Below are positions 48,533 to 59,012 of a stretch of 64,000 bases of DNA, piece by piece. The notes beneath the pieces were generated by a model. That model was not told where the DNA came from and did not search any database. It worked only from the letters and a program-made list of their open reading frames with translations. This DNA comes from JBBRBB01 sp963830175. Its GTDB lineage: Bacteria > Bacteroidota > Bacteroidia > Chitinophagales > Chitinophagaceae. The DNA lies in assembly GCA_963830175.1 (NCBI GenBank), contig CAWHKV010000002.1, positions 1,150,653-1,214,652 of the forward strand. The letters are read 5' to 3'. Each line of letters begins with the position of its first letter. The stretch's first letter is position 1. Both the position numbers and the translations under genes were made by a program.

Positions 48533-48991
48533 ATGGACAGTATGAATGGTATGAACTACAAAAAATTTACACTGATGATGATCATTTCCTTCATCATTAT
48601 GTACGGTGTTATGTTTATCAATATGGACAGCGTTAACCACTATCATACTAGTGCCACAAGAATTTATATGGCAATGTTAATGGTGGCGCCTATGGCCATA
48701 GTGATGATGATAATGATGGGAAAAATGTACCCAAATAAGAAAAGGAATACAGCGTTTATTATTGGAGCGATTACCCTTTTTTATTATCGCTGGCCGCACT
48801 AAGAACACAAACGCCGATAAACGATGTGCAGTATATGAAAGCCATGATACCACATCACTCTTCTGCAATAATGACAAGCAAGCATGCTAATTTAAAAGAC
48901 CCTGAAGTAAGAAAACTGGCGGACAGTATTATTGCATCACAAGAGCAGAGAAATAAAACAAATGGAGACAATGCTCAACCGTTTAAAATAA
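48533..48991 (+). CDS. DUF305 membrane protein, frame disrupted
   Basis: Span of 153 codons. Residues about 8-80 hold two or three membrane helices, Met-rich (MMIISFIIMYGVMFINMDS). Near 48780 the frame slips, after which LRTQTPINDVQYMKAMIPHHSS and KHANLKDPEVRKLADSII follow; a second slip near 48942 restores the C-terminus REIKQMETMLNRLK at 48991. MIPHHSxAIxMS is the DUF305 metal-binding-like signature, often found near copper and metal genes. Function unknown. Confidence 0.75.
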
Positions 48992-49125
48992 ATTCACCGG
49001 CGCCTCCTATGCATTGTTTCAATTAAAAACCTGTAATATTTAAAAGGTAAGATGCTAAGTAGGTGGCTATAATACCTGGGATCAATAATTCACAGGAAAA
49101 CTTTCCAAAAGATTATGACAAAAAA

Positions 49126-49650
49126 CTATTGTCGTAAACCCTTCCCCTCAGTCGCTATGCACCTCGCCATCTTTTGAAACAATACTTTTTGTTCTTCGGT
49201 AAACGTTATAACCGTTTCAATTTTCCCATTGATCAATTTAATTGAATTGATTCTCTTGGTTGACATCCTATTTAACCAGGAAGGAGTAGTAGCAAGATTC
49301 TTAAAAATAAAATGAAAGGCGCCTTCGCAGTTCATGGAGCCTGAGTTACGAAATGTTGATTTGGAACGTTCGCCTTCAAATACAACAAGTGCTTCTGATT
49401 CTGAATCAAAACATTTGCTGTCATTCTTTACCCAAATGAAAAAATCAATTTCTGTTGGTGTTGCATCTGCCGAAATAGAAACAGAAAGCCCGCCACCATC
49501 AAAACTTTTAAAGCCCGTAGAAAGCTTCGCAACATGCGTAAACTGGTCGGTTGATTTTTTTAATCCACAAGTGTCCTGCGCAACAGAATTCAAAGGCAAC
49601 ACGAAATTAACAACGAACAAAAGGCAGACGGAATACACGAAGGATTTCAT
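49126..49650 (-). CDS. Secreted hypothetical protein
   Basis: 174 residues with a signal peptide (SVCLLFVVNFVLPLNSVAQ). It contains FDGGGLSVSISADATPTEID and the C-terminal VITFTEEQKVLFQKMARCIA; Cys28, Cys81, Cys109 and Cys163 (approximate) could form disulfides. I do not recognise a family. It is the only minus-strand gene between 27.6 and 51.6 kb and has good coding character. Confidence 0.6.
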   Translation of the reverse strand: MKSFVYSVCLLFVVNFVLPLNSVAQDTCGLKKSTDQFTHVAKLSTGFKSFDGGGLSVSISADATPTEIDFFIWVKNDSKCFDSESEALVVFEGERSKSTFRNSGSMNCEGAFHFIFKNLATTPSWLNRMSTKRINSIKLINGKIETVITFTEEQKVLFQKMARCIATEGKGLRQ

Positions 49651-49749
49651 ACGAATGATTAATGCTTAAAAGTAGCTTCCACCAGCCTATTAACTCTTTC
49701 ATGACCTGTTAAATTCTTCTTTACCTTTAAAACTTTCCAACTTCACATC

Positions 49750-51586
49750 ATGAAACGAATCATCAGCTTTACTCTTTTTCTTTTTTTCACCTTTAGTCTC
49801 TTAGCTCAAAACATCACGTCCTACAAAAAGATCGCCGTTATGATTCCCATGCGTGACGGAATAAAACTGAATACTATTGTGCTGATGCCATTGCATAGCG
49901 CTGAAGCTTTTCCTTTTTTACTTATGCGTACGCCGTATGGCGCAGGCTATAATGATGTAAACGATGGCGACGCTGTAAATATGAACACATACCGCTATAG
50001 TGAATTAGCTAAAGGAGGATACATTTTTGTTTTACAGGATATACGTGGTAAATACAAAAGCGAAGGCACCATGCAGATCCATCAGCCTATCACACACTTA
50101 AAACAGCCGGGGACAATAGATGAAAGCACGGATACGTGGGATGCGATTGACTGGCTTATAAAAAACATTAAGAACAACAATGGCAAGGCGGGCATTTTTG
50201 GTGTTTCTTATCCCGGGCTGGCTGGCATTGGTTGGTGCTGTTGATCCGCATCCTGCCTTAAAAGCTTCCCGACAGGCTTCATGGGCGATCTTGTTTTTAG
50301 GTGATGACTTTCATCATAACGGTGCTTTTCGCTTAAGCTATGGAATGGAATATACTTATGAAGTAGAAAATGATCAAACTACTGATAGTGATTTTCCTTT
50401 TCCGCAATATGATCTGTATGACTGGTACCTAAAATTGGGTTCATTTAAAAAATGTAAACGAAAAATATTTTCAAAGGCTCTATTCCGACATGGAACATTT
50501 GTAAAACATCCGAACTATGATGCTTACTGGCAAAAAAATTCTACGCTTAGCTACGTTCAGGCGCCCCAGAAGTACCGCAGTTGCATGTTGGTGGTTATTA
50601 TGACCAGGAGGATATAAAGGGTCCGCAGCTAATGTATCACCACATGAAAAGAAAGATAGCTTCAACAGAAACTATATTGTGCTGGGACCATGGAATCATG
50701 GACAATGGGCAAAAGGAAAGCGGACAGCCTTGGAAAGATTTCTTTTGGCAGCGCTACCGGCGATTAGTTTCAGGCAGTGCAAAAGAAATGGTTTGACTAT
50801 TGGCTTAAAGGCATTGGCGACGGAAAGTTTGATGAAGCCACATTGTTTTCAGACAGGCAGCAATCAATGGAAAACATATAAGGCGTGGCCTCTGAAGAAT
50901 GCGAAAATTAAAAAATTATATGCAAGGCAGACAATAACGCAAGTTTTGTTGCAAAACCATCTTCTTTAACAGGTACTATTACTTATGTCAGCGATCCGGC
51001 GCATCCTGTCCCCTATCGTCATTTGCCAATAGAAGCAACTTATGGAACAGGAAGCAGGTGGACGTCCCTGGCAGGTAGAGGACCAACGCTTTGTTTATAC
51101 CAGACCTGATGTAGTGCATTTTACCACTGACAGTTAAAAGAAAATCTTACCGTGACAGGCAATATCACGGCCCATGTTTTTGCAAGCACTACGGCATCTG
51201 ATGCAGACTGGATTGTAAAGCTCATAGATGTTTATCCTGCGCAGGATAAAGACAATCTATTAATGAGTCAATTTCAACTTCCCGTTGCAATGGAAGTTTT
51301 TCGTGGACGTTTTCGCAAAAGCTTTTCAAACCCTTCACCGCTCATTCCAAATAAGCCCGAAGAATTTGTTATTAACCTTCACGACATTAATCATGTCTTT
51401 AAAAAGGGACACCGCCTGATGATACAAATTCAAAGCAGTTGGTTTCCGTTGATTGATAGAAACCCGCAGAAGTATGTGCCGAATATTTTTGCAGCAAAAG
51501 AAACAGATTTCATAAAAGCTACTCATACCATCTACTTTACCAAACAATATCCTACGCATATTGAGTTGCCGGTGGTGAATGAATAG
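49750..51586 (+). CDS. CocE/NonD-family serine hydrolase (X-Pro dipeptidyl-peptidase type), multiply frame-disrupted
   Basis: About 612 residues when joined. Signal peptide (SFTLFLFFTFSLLAQN), then MIPMRDGIKLNTIVLMP and FLLMRTPYGAGYND, the catalytic-serine block GIFGVSYPGLAG near residue 155, LHVGGYYDQEDIKGPQ and VLGPWNHGQWAKG (His region). The C-terminal jellyroll is visible as RFVYTRPDVVHFTTD and HRLMIQIQSSWFPL. At least five frame changes lie between 50210 and 51150. The family cleaves acylated amino acids, cocaine-like esters or X-Pro peptides. Confidence 0.82.
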
Positions 51587-51638
51587 TTTAAATTTTTAGT
51601 TTGATGTTTTGATTGGATGGCTTAGCAAGGCATTGCAA

Positions 51639-52100
51639 TTATCCTATCATTTCAAACGAGGCTTTTACATTGCTCCAGAATTCATCCAGGGCAATCATGT
51701 TGCTTTTAAAAAATGTAATTAGTTGCGGCCAATCTTCTTTTTTAAGGACAGAGACACCATCAAGTGTTTTAGATATACTTGATATCGTCTTTCCATATTC
51801 ATCCATTGCGTGCAACTGCCAGTTCCAGTTTTCTCCTGCTGCCTGTTCAACTATTTTTTTGAGTGATAAAAAATGGTCGAAATAATATTGCTGGATCTCT
51901 TTATCACCATGTGTGAGTTCTATGGCAACAACCGCATTTGTGTTATCTGCATGCATCCGGAAAAAGATATCCTTCACTCCTGTTTTATAATTTACCCAGG
52001 AAATTTTTTCACCTTCTGCTGAAAGCACCGGGGTCATGTATTGCCCAAAGGCTGTCCAGAATTCTTTTTTCAATTGCGCCGCTTGCTGCTTTGAGTACAT
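51639..52100 (-). CDS. DUF4268 domain protein
   Basis: 153 residues from the ATG at 52100 (MYSKQQAAQLKKEFWTAFGQ); an in-frame Met at 52148 adds 16 residues without similarity. It is a single DUF4268 domain, related to restriction-endonuclease-like folds: KISWVNYKTGVKDIFFRMHA, AIELTHGDKEIQQYYFDHF and a C-terminal WPQLITFFKSNMIALDEFW. Found alone in Bacteroidota and as the tail of larger nucleases; function unknown. Confidence 0.85.
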   Translation of the reverse strand: MYSKQQAAQLKKEFWTAFGQYMTPVLSAEGEKISWVNYKTGVKDIFFRMHADNTNAVVAIELTHGDKEIQQYYFDHFLSLKKIVEQAAGENWNWQLHAMDEYGKTISSISKTLDGVSVLKKEDWPQLITFFKSNMIALDEFWSNVKASFEMIG

Positions 52101-52268
52101 ACAGGCAAAAATAGAGAGCAGTGAGTTGTTTAAGTCGCTATTCCACACTTGAATGTGGCTCCCATTCTACAACTTACCCGCTAAGAGCTTTAAAAAAGCA
52201 TGCAAACAAGCTTAGAAAAAAACTGGCATGTATTTGCTTTATATACTGTTACACTAAAATGAATAATT

Positions 52269-52409
52269 ATGAAACAAGCGTGGCAAAGATTAGTGCGGGG
52301 CAATGAAACTGGCGAAAAGTTTCATATGTTATCTACCGTATTCATGATCTTTTTATTTCTTGCTTTTTGGGGTGTAAGTTTTTATGTTCTTTTGAACAGC
52401 TTTGCATAG
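52269..52409 (+). CDS. Small single-helix membrane protein
   Basis: 46 residues, MKQAWQRLVRGNETGEKFHM then a hydrophobic helix (LSTVFMIFLFLAFWGVSFYV). ATG at 52269, stop at 52407-52409, followed 70 bp later by a strong terminator. Short, but the amphipathic head plus one transmembrane helix and the terminator argue for a real gene. Confidence 0.5.
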   Translation: MKQAWQRLVRGNETGEKFHMLSTVFMIFLFLAFWGVSFYVLLNSFA

Positions 52410-52476
52410 CCCTGAAATTTTTATACGTTGCAGGTTGGAAAAACGTATGGTGTTTTAATACCGCAACTAATTTAAG

Positions 52477-52500
52477 GCTTCCTGTTGGGAAGCTTTTTTT
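52477..52500 (+). terminator. Rho-independent terminator after the 46-residue membrane protein
   Basis: Stem GCTTCC/GGAAGC with a TGTTG loop at 52477-52493, followed by seven T. Confidence 0.88.
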
Positions 52501-52601
52501 ATTTCTAACTTACTACTGGAGCCAAAAATTTTTTCATTTCCCCGGTTACAATAAGGGCCTTTGCGTCGACTCATAGCAGTTATCACAAAAAAAAACACGC
52601 T

Positions 52602-53279
52602 ATGAAAACAAAATTAATCGCAGCCATTATCCTTTTTGCTTTTGCCAGTTGTAAAAAAAATTCAGATGCTGACAGCAGTTCTTTTTCGTACCAGCTTAAA
52701 ACAAGTAACCGCACGACGGCAATAAATAAAACATCCGTTTCGGCAAGAACAGAAGCTGCATCTATTCAATGGACAAGCGGAACGGCAAGTACTTTAGCGC
52801 TAAAGTTTGAAGCAAAAAACAGCAGTGGCGAAGTAGAGTTTAAACAAAATACTCAACAACAAATTGACTTGTTTGCAGCAAGTTCAGTTCTTGGAAACAT
52901 AACAATTCCCCAGGGTACATATAGCGAAGTTGAATTCAAGGCATTGCTTTCGCCTTCAGGCAACAATCCTGCCCTTAAGCTTAGTGGCATCTTTAGTACA
53001 ACAACTGCTAATCTACCTGTTGTATTTATCATGAACACGTCAACAGAATTAAAGGCTGAGAAAAATAATGTTACAGTGGCTGCTGGCACAAATTACTCGG
53101 CGCTCAACACCATTGATCTATCTCAGTTGACAAGAGGAATTTCGCAGGCCGATCTTAATGGTGCTGCACTTACAAACGGCACTATCATGATATCTTCATC
53201 CTCAAACGGCAACCTATACGCAATTATGGTTAACAACCTTAACAGCCATCATGGGGAAGCTGAGGTTGAACATCATTAA
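52602..53279 (+). CDS. Lipoprotein of unknown function
   Basis: 225 residues. The leader ends in FAFASC (Cys17), then a Lys/Ser-rich linker. The mature part has beta-strand pattern (ALKFEAKNSSGEVEFKQNTQ, GTYSEVEFKALLSPSGNNPA, LPVVFIMNTSTELKAEKNNV) that recalls DUF4382-like cell-surface proteins, but no firm assignment is possible. It ends in a His-rich HHGEAEVEHH tail. A terminator-like hairpin follows 35 bp after the stop. Confidence 0.65.
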   Translation: MKTKLIAAIILFAFASCKKNSDADSSSFSYQLKTSNRTTAINKTSVSARTEAASIQWTSGTASTLALKFEAKNSSGEVEFKQNTQQQIDLFAASSVLGNITIPQGTYSEVEFKALLSPSGNNPALKLSGIFSTTTANLPVVFIMNTSTELKAEKNNVTVAAGTNYSALNTIDLSQLTRGISQADLNGAALTNGTIMISSSSNGNLYAIMVNNLNSHHGEAEVEHH

Positions 53280-53313
53280 TCAACGGGCAAAATATTCAAG
53301 TTCCAGATAGCAA

Positions 53314-53348
53314 AAAACGAAGTTCTCCTGACGGAGAATTTTCGTTTT
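53314..53348 (+). terminator. Bidirectional terminator-like hairpin before pdxJ
   Basis: AAAACGAA-TTCTCC pairs with GGAGAA-TTCGTTTT around TGAC, with T-runs on the right and A-runs on the left. Confidence 0.75.
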
Positions 53349-53385
53349 GTAATTACAGGTTTTCTGGAAGCCATAACTTTGGCCC

Positions 53386-54111
53386 ATGCCGACAAAACTC
53401 TCCGTTAATATCAACAAAATTGCAACGCTAAGAAATAGTCGTGGTGGTAATAACCCGGACGTAGTAAAAGCTGCTGTTGATGTTCAGCGCTTTGGTGGTG
53501 ATGGTGTAACCGTGCATCCAAGACCTGATGAAAGACATATTCGTTATGAAGATGTGAGAGCTATTAAAAACATCATTGAAACAGAATTTAACATTGAAGG
53601 CAATCCAAGGGAGCAAAAATTTGTAGATCTTGTTTTAGAAATAAAGCCGCACCAGGTCACTCTCGTTCCTGATGAATTAGGGCAATTAACTTCCGACCAT
53701 GGTTGGGATACAATAAAACATAAGAACTATTTAAAAGAGATCATTCCTGTTTTTAAATCTGCAGGGATGAGGGTTTCAATTTTTGTAGATGCTGACGAGG
53801 CGATGGTGGAAGGTGCTGCATTGTCTGGCACTGATCGCATTGAGTTATATACGGAGGGTTATGCAAAACAATTTGCATCAGGAAACAAAAGCAAAGCGAT
53901 TGCTAGTTATGTAGAAGCTGCTAAAAGAGCAAAAGACGCAGGTCTTGGTTTAAATGCAGGCCACGATCTTGACTTGCAAAATTTGAAATACTTCAAGCAA
54001 AATATTCCATGGCTTGATGAAGTAAGCATCGGGCATGCACTCATCAGCGATGCACTGTATCTTGGTTTTGAGAATGCTATTCAACTATATAAAAGACAAT
54101 TGTTGGACTAA
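53386..54111 (+). CDS. pdxJ: Pyridoxine 5'-phosphate synthase
   Basis: 241 residues, normal PdxJ length. It joins 1-deoxyxylulose 5-phosphate with 3-amino-2-oxopropyl phosphate to make pyridoxine 5'-phosphate. Conserved blocks: LSVNINKIATLRNSRGG at the start, GGDGVTVHPRPDERHIR (about 34-50), VTLVPDELGQLTSDHGWD (about 95-112), IELYTEGYA (about 156-164) and GLGLNAGHDLDLQNL (about 188-202). TIM-barrel fold, cytoplasmic. Intact gene. Confidence 0.97.
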   Translation: MPTKLSVNINKIATLRNSRGGNNPDVVKAAVDVQRFGGDGVTVHPRPDERHIRYEDVRAIKNIIETEFNIEGNPREQKFVDLVLEIKPHQVTLVPDELGQLTSDHGWDTIKHKNYLKEIIPVFKSAGMRVSIFVDADEAMVEGAALSGTDRIELYTEGYAKQFASGNKSKAIASYVEAAKRAKDAGLGLNAGHDLDLQNLKYFKQNIPWLDEVSIGHALISDALYLGFENAIQLYKRQLLD

Positions 54112-54174
54112 TGCAGTGAGGTGGTGAATGGTCAATGTCGATTTCTGCAAGAATAAAATGAACAAAGTTTTTTT

Positions 54175-54252
54175 TACTCACCAATCACCATTCAAGACCT
54201 CACCATTCACCATCACTTCACCATTCACGATTCATCACCTCGCCTTTCACCC
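54175..54252. repeat. Short CACCATTCAC-type direct repeats
   Basis: Between pdxJ and the MBL gene several copies of TCACCATTCA-like words occur (CACCATTCAAG, CACCATTCACC, CACCATTCACG). They look like intergenic slippage-type repeats. Confidence 0.55.
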
Positions 54253-54253
54253 A

Positions 54254-55301
54254 TCATAATGTTGGCATCTTCATTCCCAACAGAGCCACTGAACTTGTCA
54301 TCAATGCTTTCCCTAACGTCTTTTGTTTTTTGCGATAAAGTGAGTAACCTATCACAACCAATGCTGTTGCTGCCACAATTTTTATCAACATATAATTTGG
54401 CAAGCGGGGTGGAACATAAGTCGGCCCTTCATCATTAAACAAAGCAGGTTCGCTTACATACCTTCCTTTATCCGGCATACCCAGTTGCCAAAATTGGCGG
54501 GCAAGCTTATGCAAAGCTTTTCTTGCTTCGTCGCCATACAAGGCATGACCATGACCTGTGGTAATTACGTTTGGCTCAAGTGCTGCCAATGCTTTTACTG
54601 TGCGTGCCGCACTACCCCAATCTGGTGTGAAATATTTAGGAGGTCCGCTCAATGCCCTTTTTTGCGTCATCACAGAAAAAATAGATTCCTGTTTTGTAGT
54701 TAACAACGGCATCTCCCGCAACTAAAACCCCATCTTTTTCGCGGAACAGACTTATATGCCCTGGCGTATGCCCAGGTGTATGTATCCATTTCCAATCGGG
54801 CAGCGAGGGTACAGTATCATCTTCAGGCAACTCCCGCAAGTATTCCTGCACATCAATGGGACCGCTAGGATATACAAAAGCCATTGAAGCCATCACTCCT
54901 CCACCCACTGTTGAATCAGGTGGCGGGTAAGAAGCTTTGCCTGTTAAATAAGGCAGTTCCATATGGTGACAATAAACTGGCACCTTCCATTCAGCTATTA
55001 ATTGTTGCAAGGCGCCGCGATGGTCAAAATGCCCGTGGGTTAAGATGATAGCCTGGGGAATGGCCCCTGGTTCCATCACCTCTGCTATCATGTTTTTTAT
55101 TTTAGCATAAGATGATTTGAGACCTGTATCAAGCAATATCCAGCCTGGTTGTTCCTGGCTTTCTATGATATAGATATTTACAAAAACATCTTTCATGCGC
55201 CATACTCCCGGCGCAACAGCATAAATATTATTAACGATCTCTCTTTCTTCCGTAGACGATTGTTCCCGCTGATCAACTAGTTTTCTGTCCATAAAATGCA
55301 T
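54254..55301 (-). CDS. MBL-fold metallo-hydrolase with C-terminal membrane segments, frame disrupted once
   Basis: About 349 residues. Metal motif THGHFDHRG near residue 89-97 (HxHxDH), further ligands at HTPGHTPGH (about 175-183) and VAGDAVV (about 195-201). A one-base insertion near 54718 breaks the frame; the second part continues with TTKQESIFSVMTQKRALSGP and VITTGHGHALYG, the last MBL ligand. Residues about 310-349 add two hydrophobic segments. Typical of thiol-ester or lactone hydrolases; substrate unknown. Confidence 0.85.
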
Positions 55302-55456
55302 TTAATGACGATAAGGGCACAAATAATATACCATGGGGTGGTTTAGCATGATTAAGCTAATGTGCTTATAAAAAATTTAGAAAATAAAAACCTAAGAAAA
55401 GGTAACTCCACTATCTATTTTGATAAATAGAATGTTATTTGCATAACCTTCGATAT

Positions 55457-56896
55457 ATGAAAACTGTCCTGTCGCTCCTGTTATTTTTTGTCTTTACTGC
55501 TGCTTTTTCACAATCTTATGTAACCAGGGATATTAAATCTTTCGGTGCAAAAGGAAATGGAATAACAAATGACCATGATGCTTTTATTAAAGCAGCAGAA
55601 TTTTTTAATAAACGCGGTGGCAATGGAAAACTTCTTATCCCTAAAGGCCTATACTTAGTTGGAAAGCAGGTTTTTAATAAGAATACTAAAGCAAAGCCGG
55701 TATATGAAGGCCAGGATCTGTTGCATTTAAGAAAAGTAAACAATTTTACAATTGAAGGGAGTTTAGGTAATCTGATCAAGTATAAAGACAGTATGCGATT
55801 TGGCGCCTTTGAGCCCGCAACAGGTAAGGCGCATTTACATGGTTCAAACTATTTTGTCGACCCGCCATTTAAAGCGCAGCCTGGAATAGCTATCACGATT
55901 GATAGTTCATCAAACGTTAGGATCATCAATGTTAACCTTCACGGAAATGCACAGAATTTAAGCAAGGGCGGGGTATATGGCGATGTTGGCATCCAGTTAG
56001 AGCATACAGGAATTTATATCAGTAACTCAAAAAATGTAACCGTTGACAAGGTTTCGGTGGTCCATTTCGGTTTAGATGGAATCACAATAGCAAATGCTCC
56101 TTCAAAAAATACAGAGCTTGATGGAATGATCGTTACAAACAGCCGTTTTGAATATAACGGACGACAGGGATTATCGTGGACAGGTGGCAACGATTTGACC
56201 GTATCAAATTCAAAATTTAATCATACAGGTATGGGTAGCTTATACTCGCCTCCGGGTGCTGGTGTTGATATTGAAGCTGAAGTGGGACCTGTTAAAAATG
56301 GAAAATTTGAGAATTGCGAATTCATAAACAACAAAGGATGCGGATTAGTAGCACATTCGGGTACAAGCAGTGATTGCACCTTTATAAAATGTACCTTTTG
56401 GGGAACGCAAACCTGGTCAATGTGGGTTCAAAAACCAGGCTTCACTTTTACTTCCTGCAACATATTCGGGTCAATGGTACATGGCTATAATTCGTCCACT
56501 GATGCTGATGCAACAAAGTACATTCGCTGCCTATTTGAAGATAGGCCCTATAAAAACAAAGAACCTTTTGGAAATTTTTTGATTGAGACCAACCATGCAC
56601 GCAGGGTGCGTTTTGAAAATTGTATAATGCTGGCGCATAAGCAAAAGATATTTTGGATGGAATCAAGAGGAGATTTTAAGGCAGCAGAAAAGTACCAGAT
56701 CATTAATTGCACTCTTTCCTATACTGGCAACAATCTTCCCGATAAAGATTTTGTTTGCCTCCTTCGTGGCGTGACATATAAAAATTCCACCTTTGTAATA
56801 ACCGATCCCCACGCAAAAAATAAAGGCTATTACTTTAATAATTATCCGTCAGAGTACAATGTTGATCTTGGCGGAAACAAATTCATTATCAGATAA
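55457..56896 (+). CDS. Secreted pectate-lyase-superfamily (right-handed beta-helix) protein
   Basis: 479 residues from the ATG at 55457, which opens a clean signal peptide (TVLSLLLFFVFTAAFSQ). The pectate_lyase_3 N-terminal block is DIKSFGAKGNGITNDHDAFI, followed by turns of a beta-helix with Asn ladders (NSKNVTVDKVSVVHFGLDGI, DLTVSNSKFNHTG, FENCEFINNKGCG). No Ca-binding lyase triad can be pointed to with confidence. It probably binds or cleaves an acidic polysaccharide outside the cell. Confidence 0.85.
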   Translation: MKTVLSLLLFFVFTAAFSQSYVTRDIKSFGAKGNGITNDHDAFIKAAEFFNKRGGNGKLLIPKGLYLVGKQVFNKNTKAKPVYEGQDLLHLRKVNNFTIEGSLGNLIKYKDSMRFGAFEPATGKAHLHGSNYFVDPPFKAQPGIAITIDSSSNVRIINVNLHGNAQNLSKGGVYGDVGIQLEHTGIYISNSKNVTVDKVSVVHFGLDGITIANAPSKNTELDGMIVTNSRFEYNGRQGLSWTGGNDLTVSNSKFNHTGMGSLYSPPGAGVDIEAEVGPVKNGKFENCEFINNKGCGLVAHSGTSSDCTFIKCTFWGTQTWSMWVQKPGFTFTSCNIFGSMVHGYNSSTDADATKYIRCLFEDRPYKNKEPFGNFLIETNHARRVRFENCIMLAHKQKIFWMESRGDFKAAEKYQIINCTLSYTGNNLPDKDFVCLLRGVTYKNSTFVITDPHAKNKGYYFNNYPSEYNVDLGGNKFIIR

Positions 56897-56967
56897 GTTG
56901 CCTTTGTAAGAATAACAGTAAAAACATTGGCCATCTAATAATTAACTAATTTGGAATAAATCATTTT

Positions 56968-58163
56968 ATGATACCAGCCATACGCCAACAGTTTAATGAG
57001 AAGTTCACCGAAGAAGCTTACAGAAATTACCTTAATGACTTAGCTAATATTTATCCTGGCCAGTTAGATTTTCGTATAGCTGAAACACCCATTTTTATTC
57101 CGAAAGATTTTACGCAAAAAATGATGGATGCCTGCGATGCTATACTGGAGCAGGTTAACACCGATGAATATCGCAGACAAAGTGATAAGGCCATCCCTGC
57201 GAACTTAAATGTTCCCGGACAAGATGCTTACCCACATTGCATTGCTTTCGATTTCGGTATCTGTGAAAATGAAAGTGGCGAACTGGAACCGCAATTGATA
57301 GAAATGCAAGGCTTCCCTTCCTTGTTTGCCTGGGAAGCGGTGGTGCCTGAAATTTATGATGCGCATTTTTGGTGTCCTGATGGATTTTCCGCCTATCTCA
57401 ATGGATACGACAAGCAATCATACATCGAACTTTTAAAGAGAGTAATTATTAGCGATACACCTGTTGAAAACGTTATCCTCCTGGAAATTTTTCCGGAGAA
57501 ACAAAAAACGAGAGTTGACTTTAGCGCTACAGAAGATTTGCTGGGAATAAAAGCCGTTTGCTTACAGACTTGATACAAGAGGGAAAGGATTTATTTTATA
57601 CCCGGGACGGAATTAAAACAAAAATAGAACGCATTTACAACCGTGTCATTTTTGATGACCTTTTTCAACAACCAGCCGAGGTGCAGCAAAAAGGTCAGCT
57701 AATGATGCAGGAATTGAATGTTACCTGGGTGCCGCACCCAAACTGGTTTTACCGCTTAAGCAAATACACGCTTCCATTTGTAGATCATCCTTACGTTCCG
57801 GACACTAGATTTTTAAGCGATGTAAAACAATTGCCTGTAGACCTTGAAAATTATGTTGTAAAGCCATTATTTTCATTTGCCGGCCAAGGGGTAATTATTG
57901 ATGTAACGAAGGAGCAGGTAGAAAAAATAAAGATCCGCAGAATTGGATCATTCAGCGGAAAGTAAAGTATGCTTCTGCCATAGAAACCCCTGACGAACCA
58001 GCAAAAGCCGAGATCCGTCATTTTTTATTTTTGGGAACCCGGGGCGAAACAACCAGTTCCTGCAAACAATTTATCCCGGTTAAGCAAAGGAAAAATGGTG
58101 GGTGTACGGTATAACAAAGACAAAGAATGGGTAGGCGGCAGCTTTTGCCTGTTTGAAAAATAA
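56968..58163 (+). CDS. ATP-grasp-like protein of a Bacteroidota family, frame disrupted
   Basis: About 398 residues when joined. The first frame (to about 57560) has IPAIRQQFNEKFTEEAYRNY and LEPQLIEMQGFPSLFAWEAV. The second has YVVKPLFSFAGQGVIIDVTK, which resembles an ATP-grasp nucleotide-binding strand (KPxFSxxGxG), and a third ends in GVRYNKDKEWVGGSFCLFEK at 58163. Homology resembles uncharacterised ATP-grasp or glutathionylspermidine-synthase-like proteins. At least three indels lie near 57560, 57950 and 58020. No specific reaction can be assigned. Confidence 0.65.
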
Positions 58164-58248
58164 GTTTTGCTGTTTTGTACTTCAAAAATATCTTTACTAT
58201 ATATTTAGACAAGTCTAAATATTATTTGAAAGCTGCCTAATATTTTTT

Positions 58249-59012
58249 ATGGGTAAATTTTTGTTCTTTCAATTGGCATTTTCTGTTTTTAGTGCCAACG
58301 CTCAGTTCACGGAAAAAATTGAAACCGACAGGCCCGATCAAACTGAAACTCCCTACCTGTTCCAAAAAAAATTTTCCAGGCGGAATTTGGCTTTAATATA
58401 GAAAAATTTAAGTCGGAGGATATCAATGTTGTTCTCCCAACTGCATTACTAAAATATGGCTTAACAAACCGGGTTGAATTAAGACTAGAAAGCACATTTA
58501 CGACTGAGCACCTTCATTATATCCCACAAACAATAACGAATTCATTTTTAGAGCCCGTTAAAATAGGAACAAAAGTGCGCCTGTTTGAGGAAAAAGGATT
58601 GTTACCCAAAACTTCTATCATAGCCCATGTTGGATTGCCATTTCTTGCCAGCAAGCAGTTTCATGCGGAGCCGGCGTCATATATAGCAAGATTGGCCATG
58701 CAAAATTCTATTTCAAACAATGTAAGCTTAGGATACAACATTGGAGTTGAAAAAGAAGGACAGTATGCTACATCATTCTTTTATACAATTGCGCCGGGGT
58801 TCTCTATTGGCGAAAAATGGTACGCTTACGTTGAAGCATTTGGATCGTTTGCAGACGGCGGATCGGAACATAATCTGGATGCGGGAATTGCTTATTGCAT
58901 TTCTAACAATACCAAGCTTGATCTATCATCAGGTTTTGGGCTGGGCAATGCCTCACTAAAAAATTATGTAGCTCTCGGATTTTCTTTCAGGCTGGTACCT
59001 AAAACAAATTAA
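58249..59012 (+). CDS. Outer-membrane transporter-type barrel protein (PF13557-like), frame disrupted once
   Basis: About 254 residues. Signal peptide (MGKFLFFQLAFSVFSANAQ), then IETDRPDQTETPYL, the hallmark N-terminal block of Phenol_MetA_deg-type barrels. A base lost near 58355 breaks the frame; it then reads FGFNIEKFKSEDINVVLPT and continues to 59012 (KIGTKVRLFEEKGLLPKTSI, PGFSIGEKWYAYVEAFGSFA). It overlaps the convergent gene at 59009 by 4 bp. Adjacent to metal-binding genes, so it may belong to that cluster. Confidence 0.78.

Noticed and set aside
53314..53348. Riboswitch upstream of pdxJ
   Set aside because: The only structure there is a simple hairpin with flanking A/T runs, better explained as a terminator.
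54175..54252. CRISPR array from repeated CACCATTCAC words
   Set aside because: Repeats are too short and irregular, without spacers of constant length and without cas genes.
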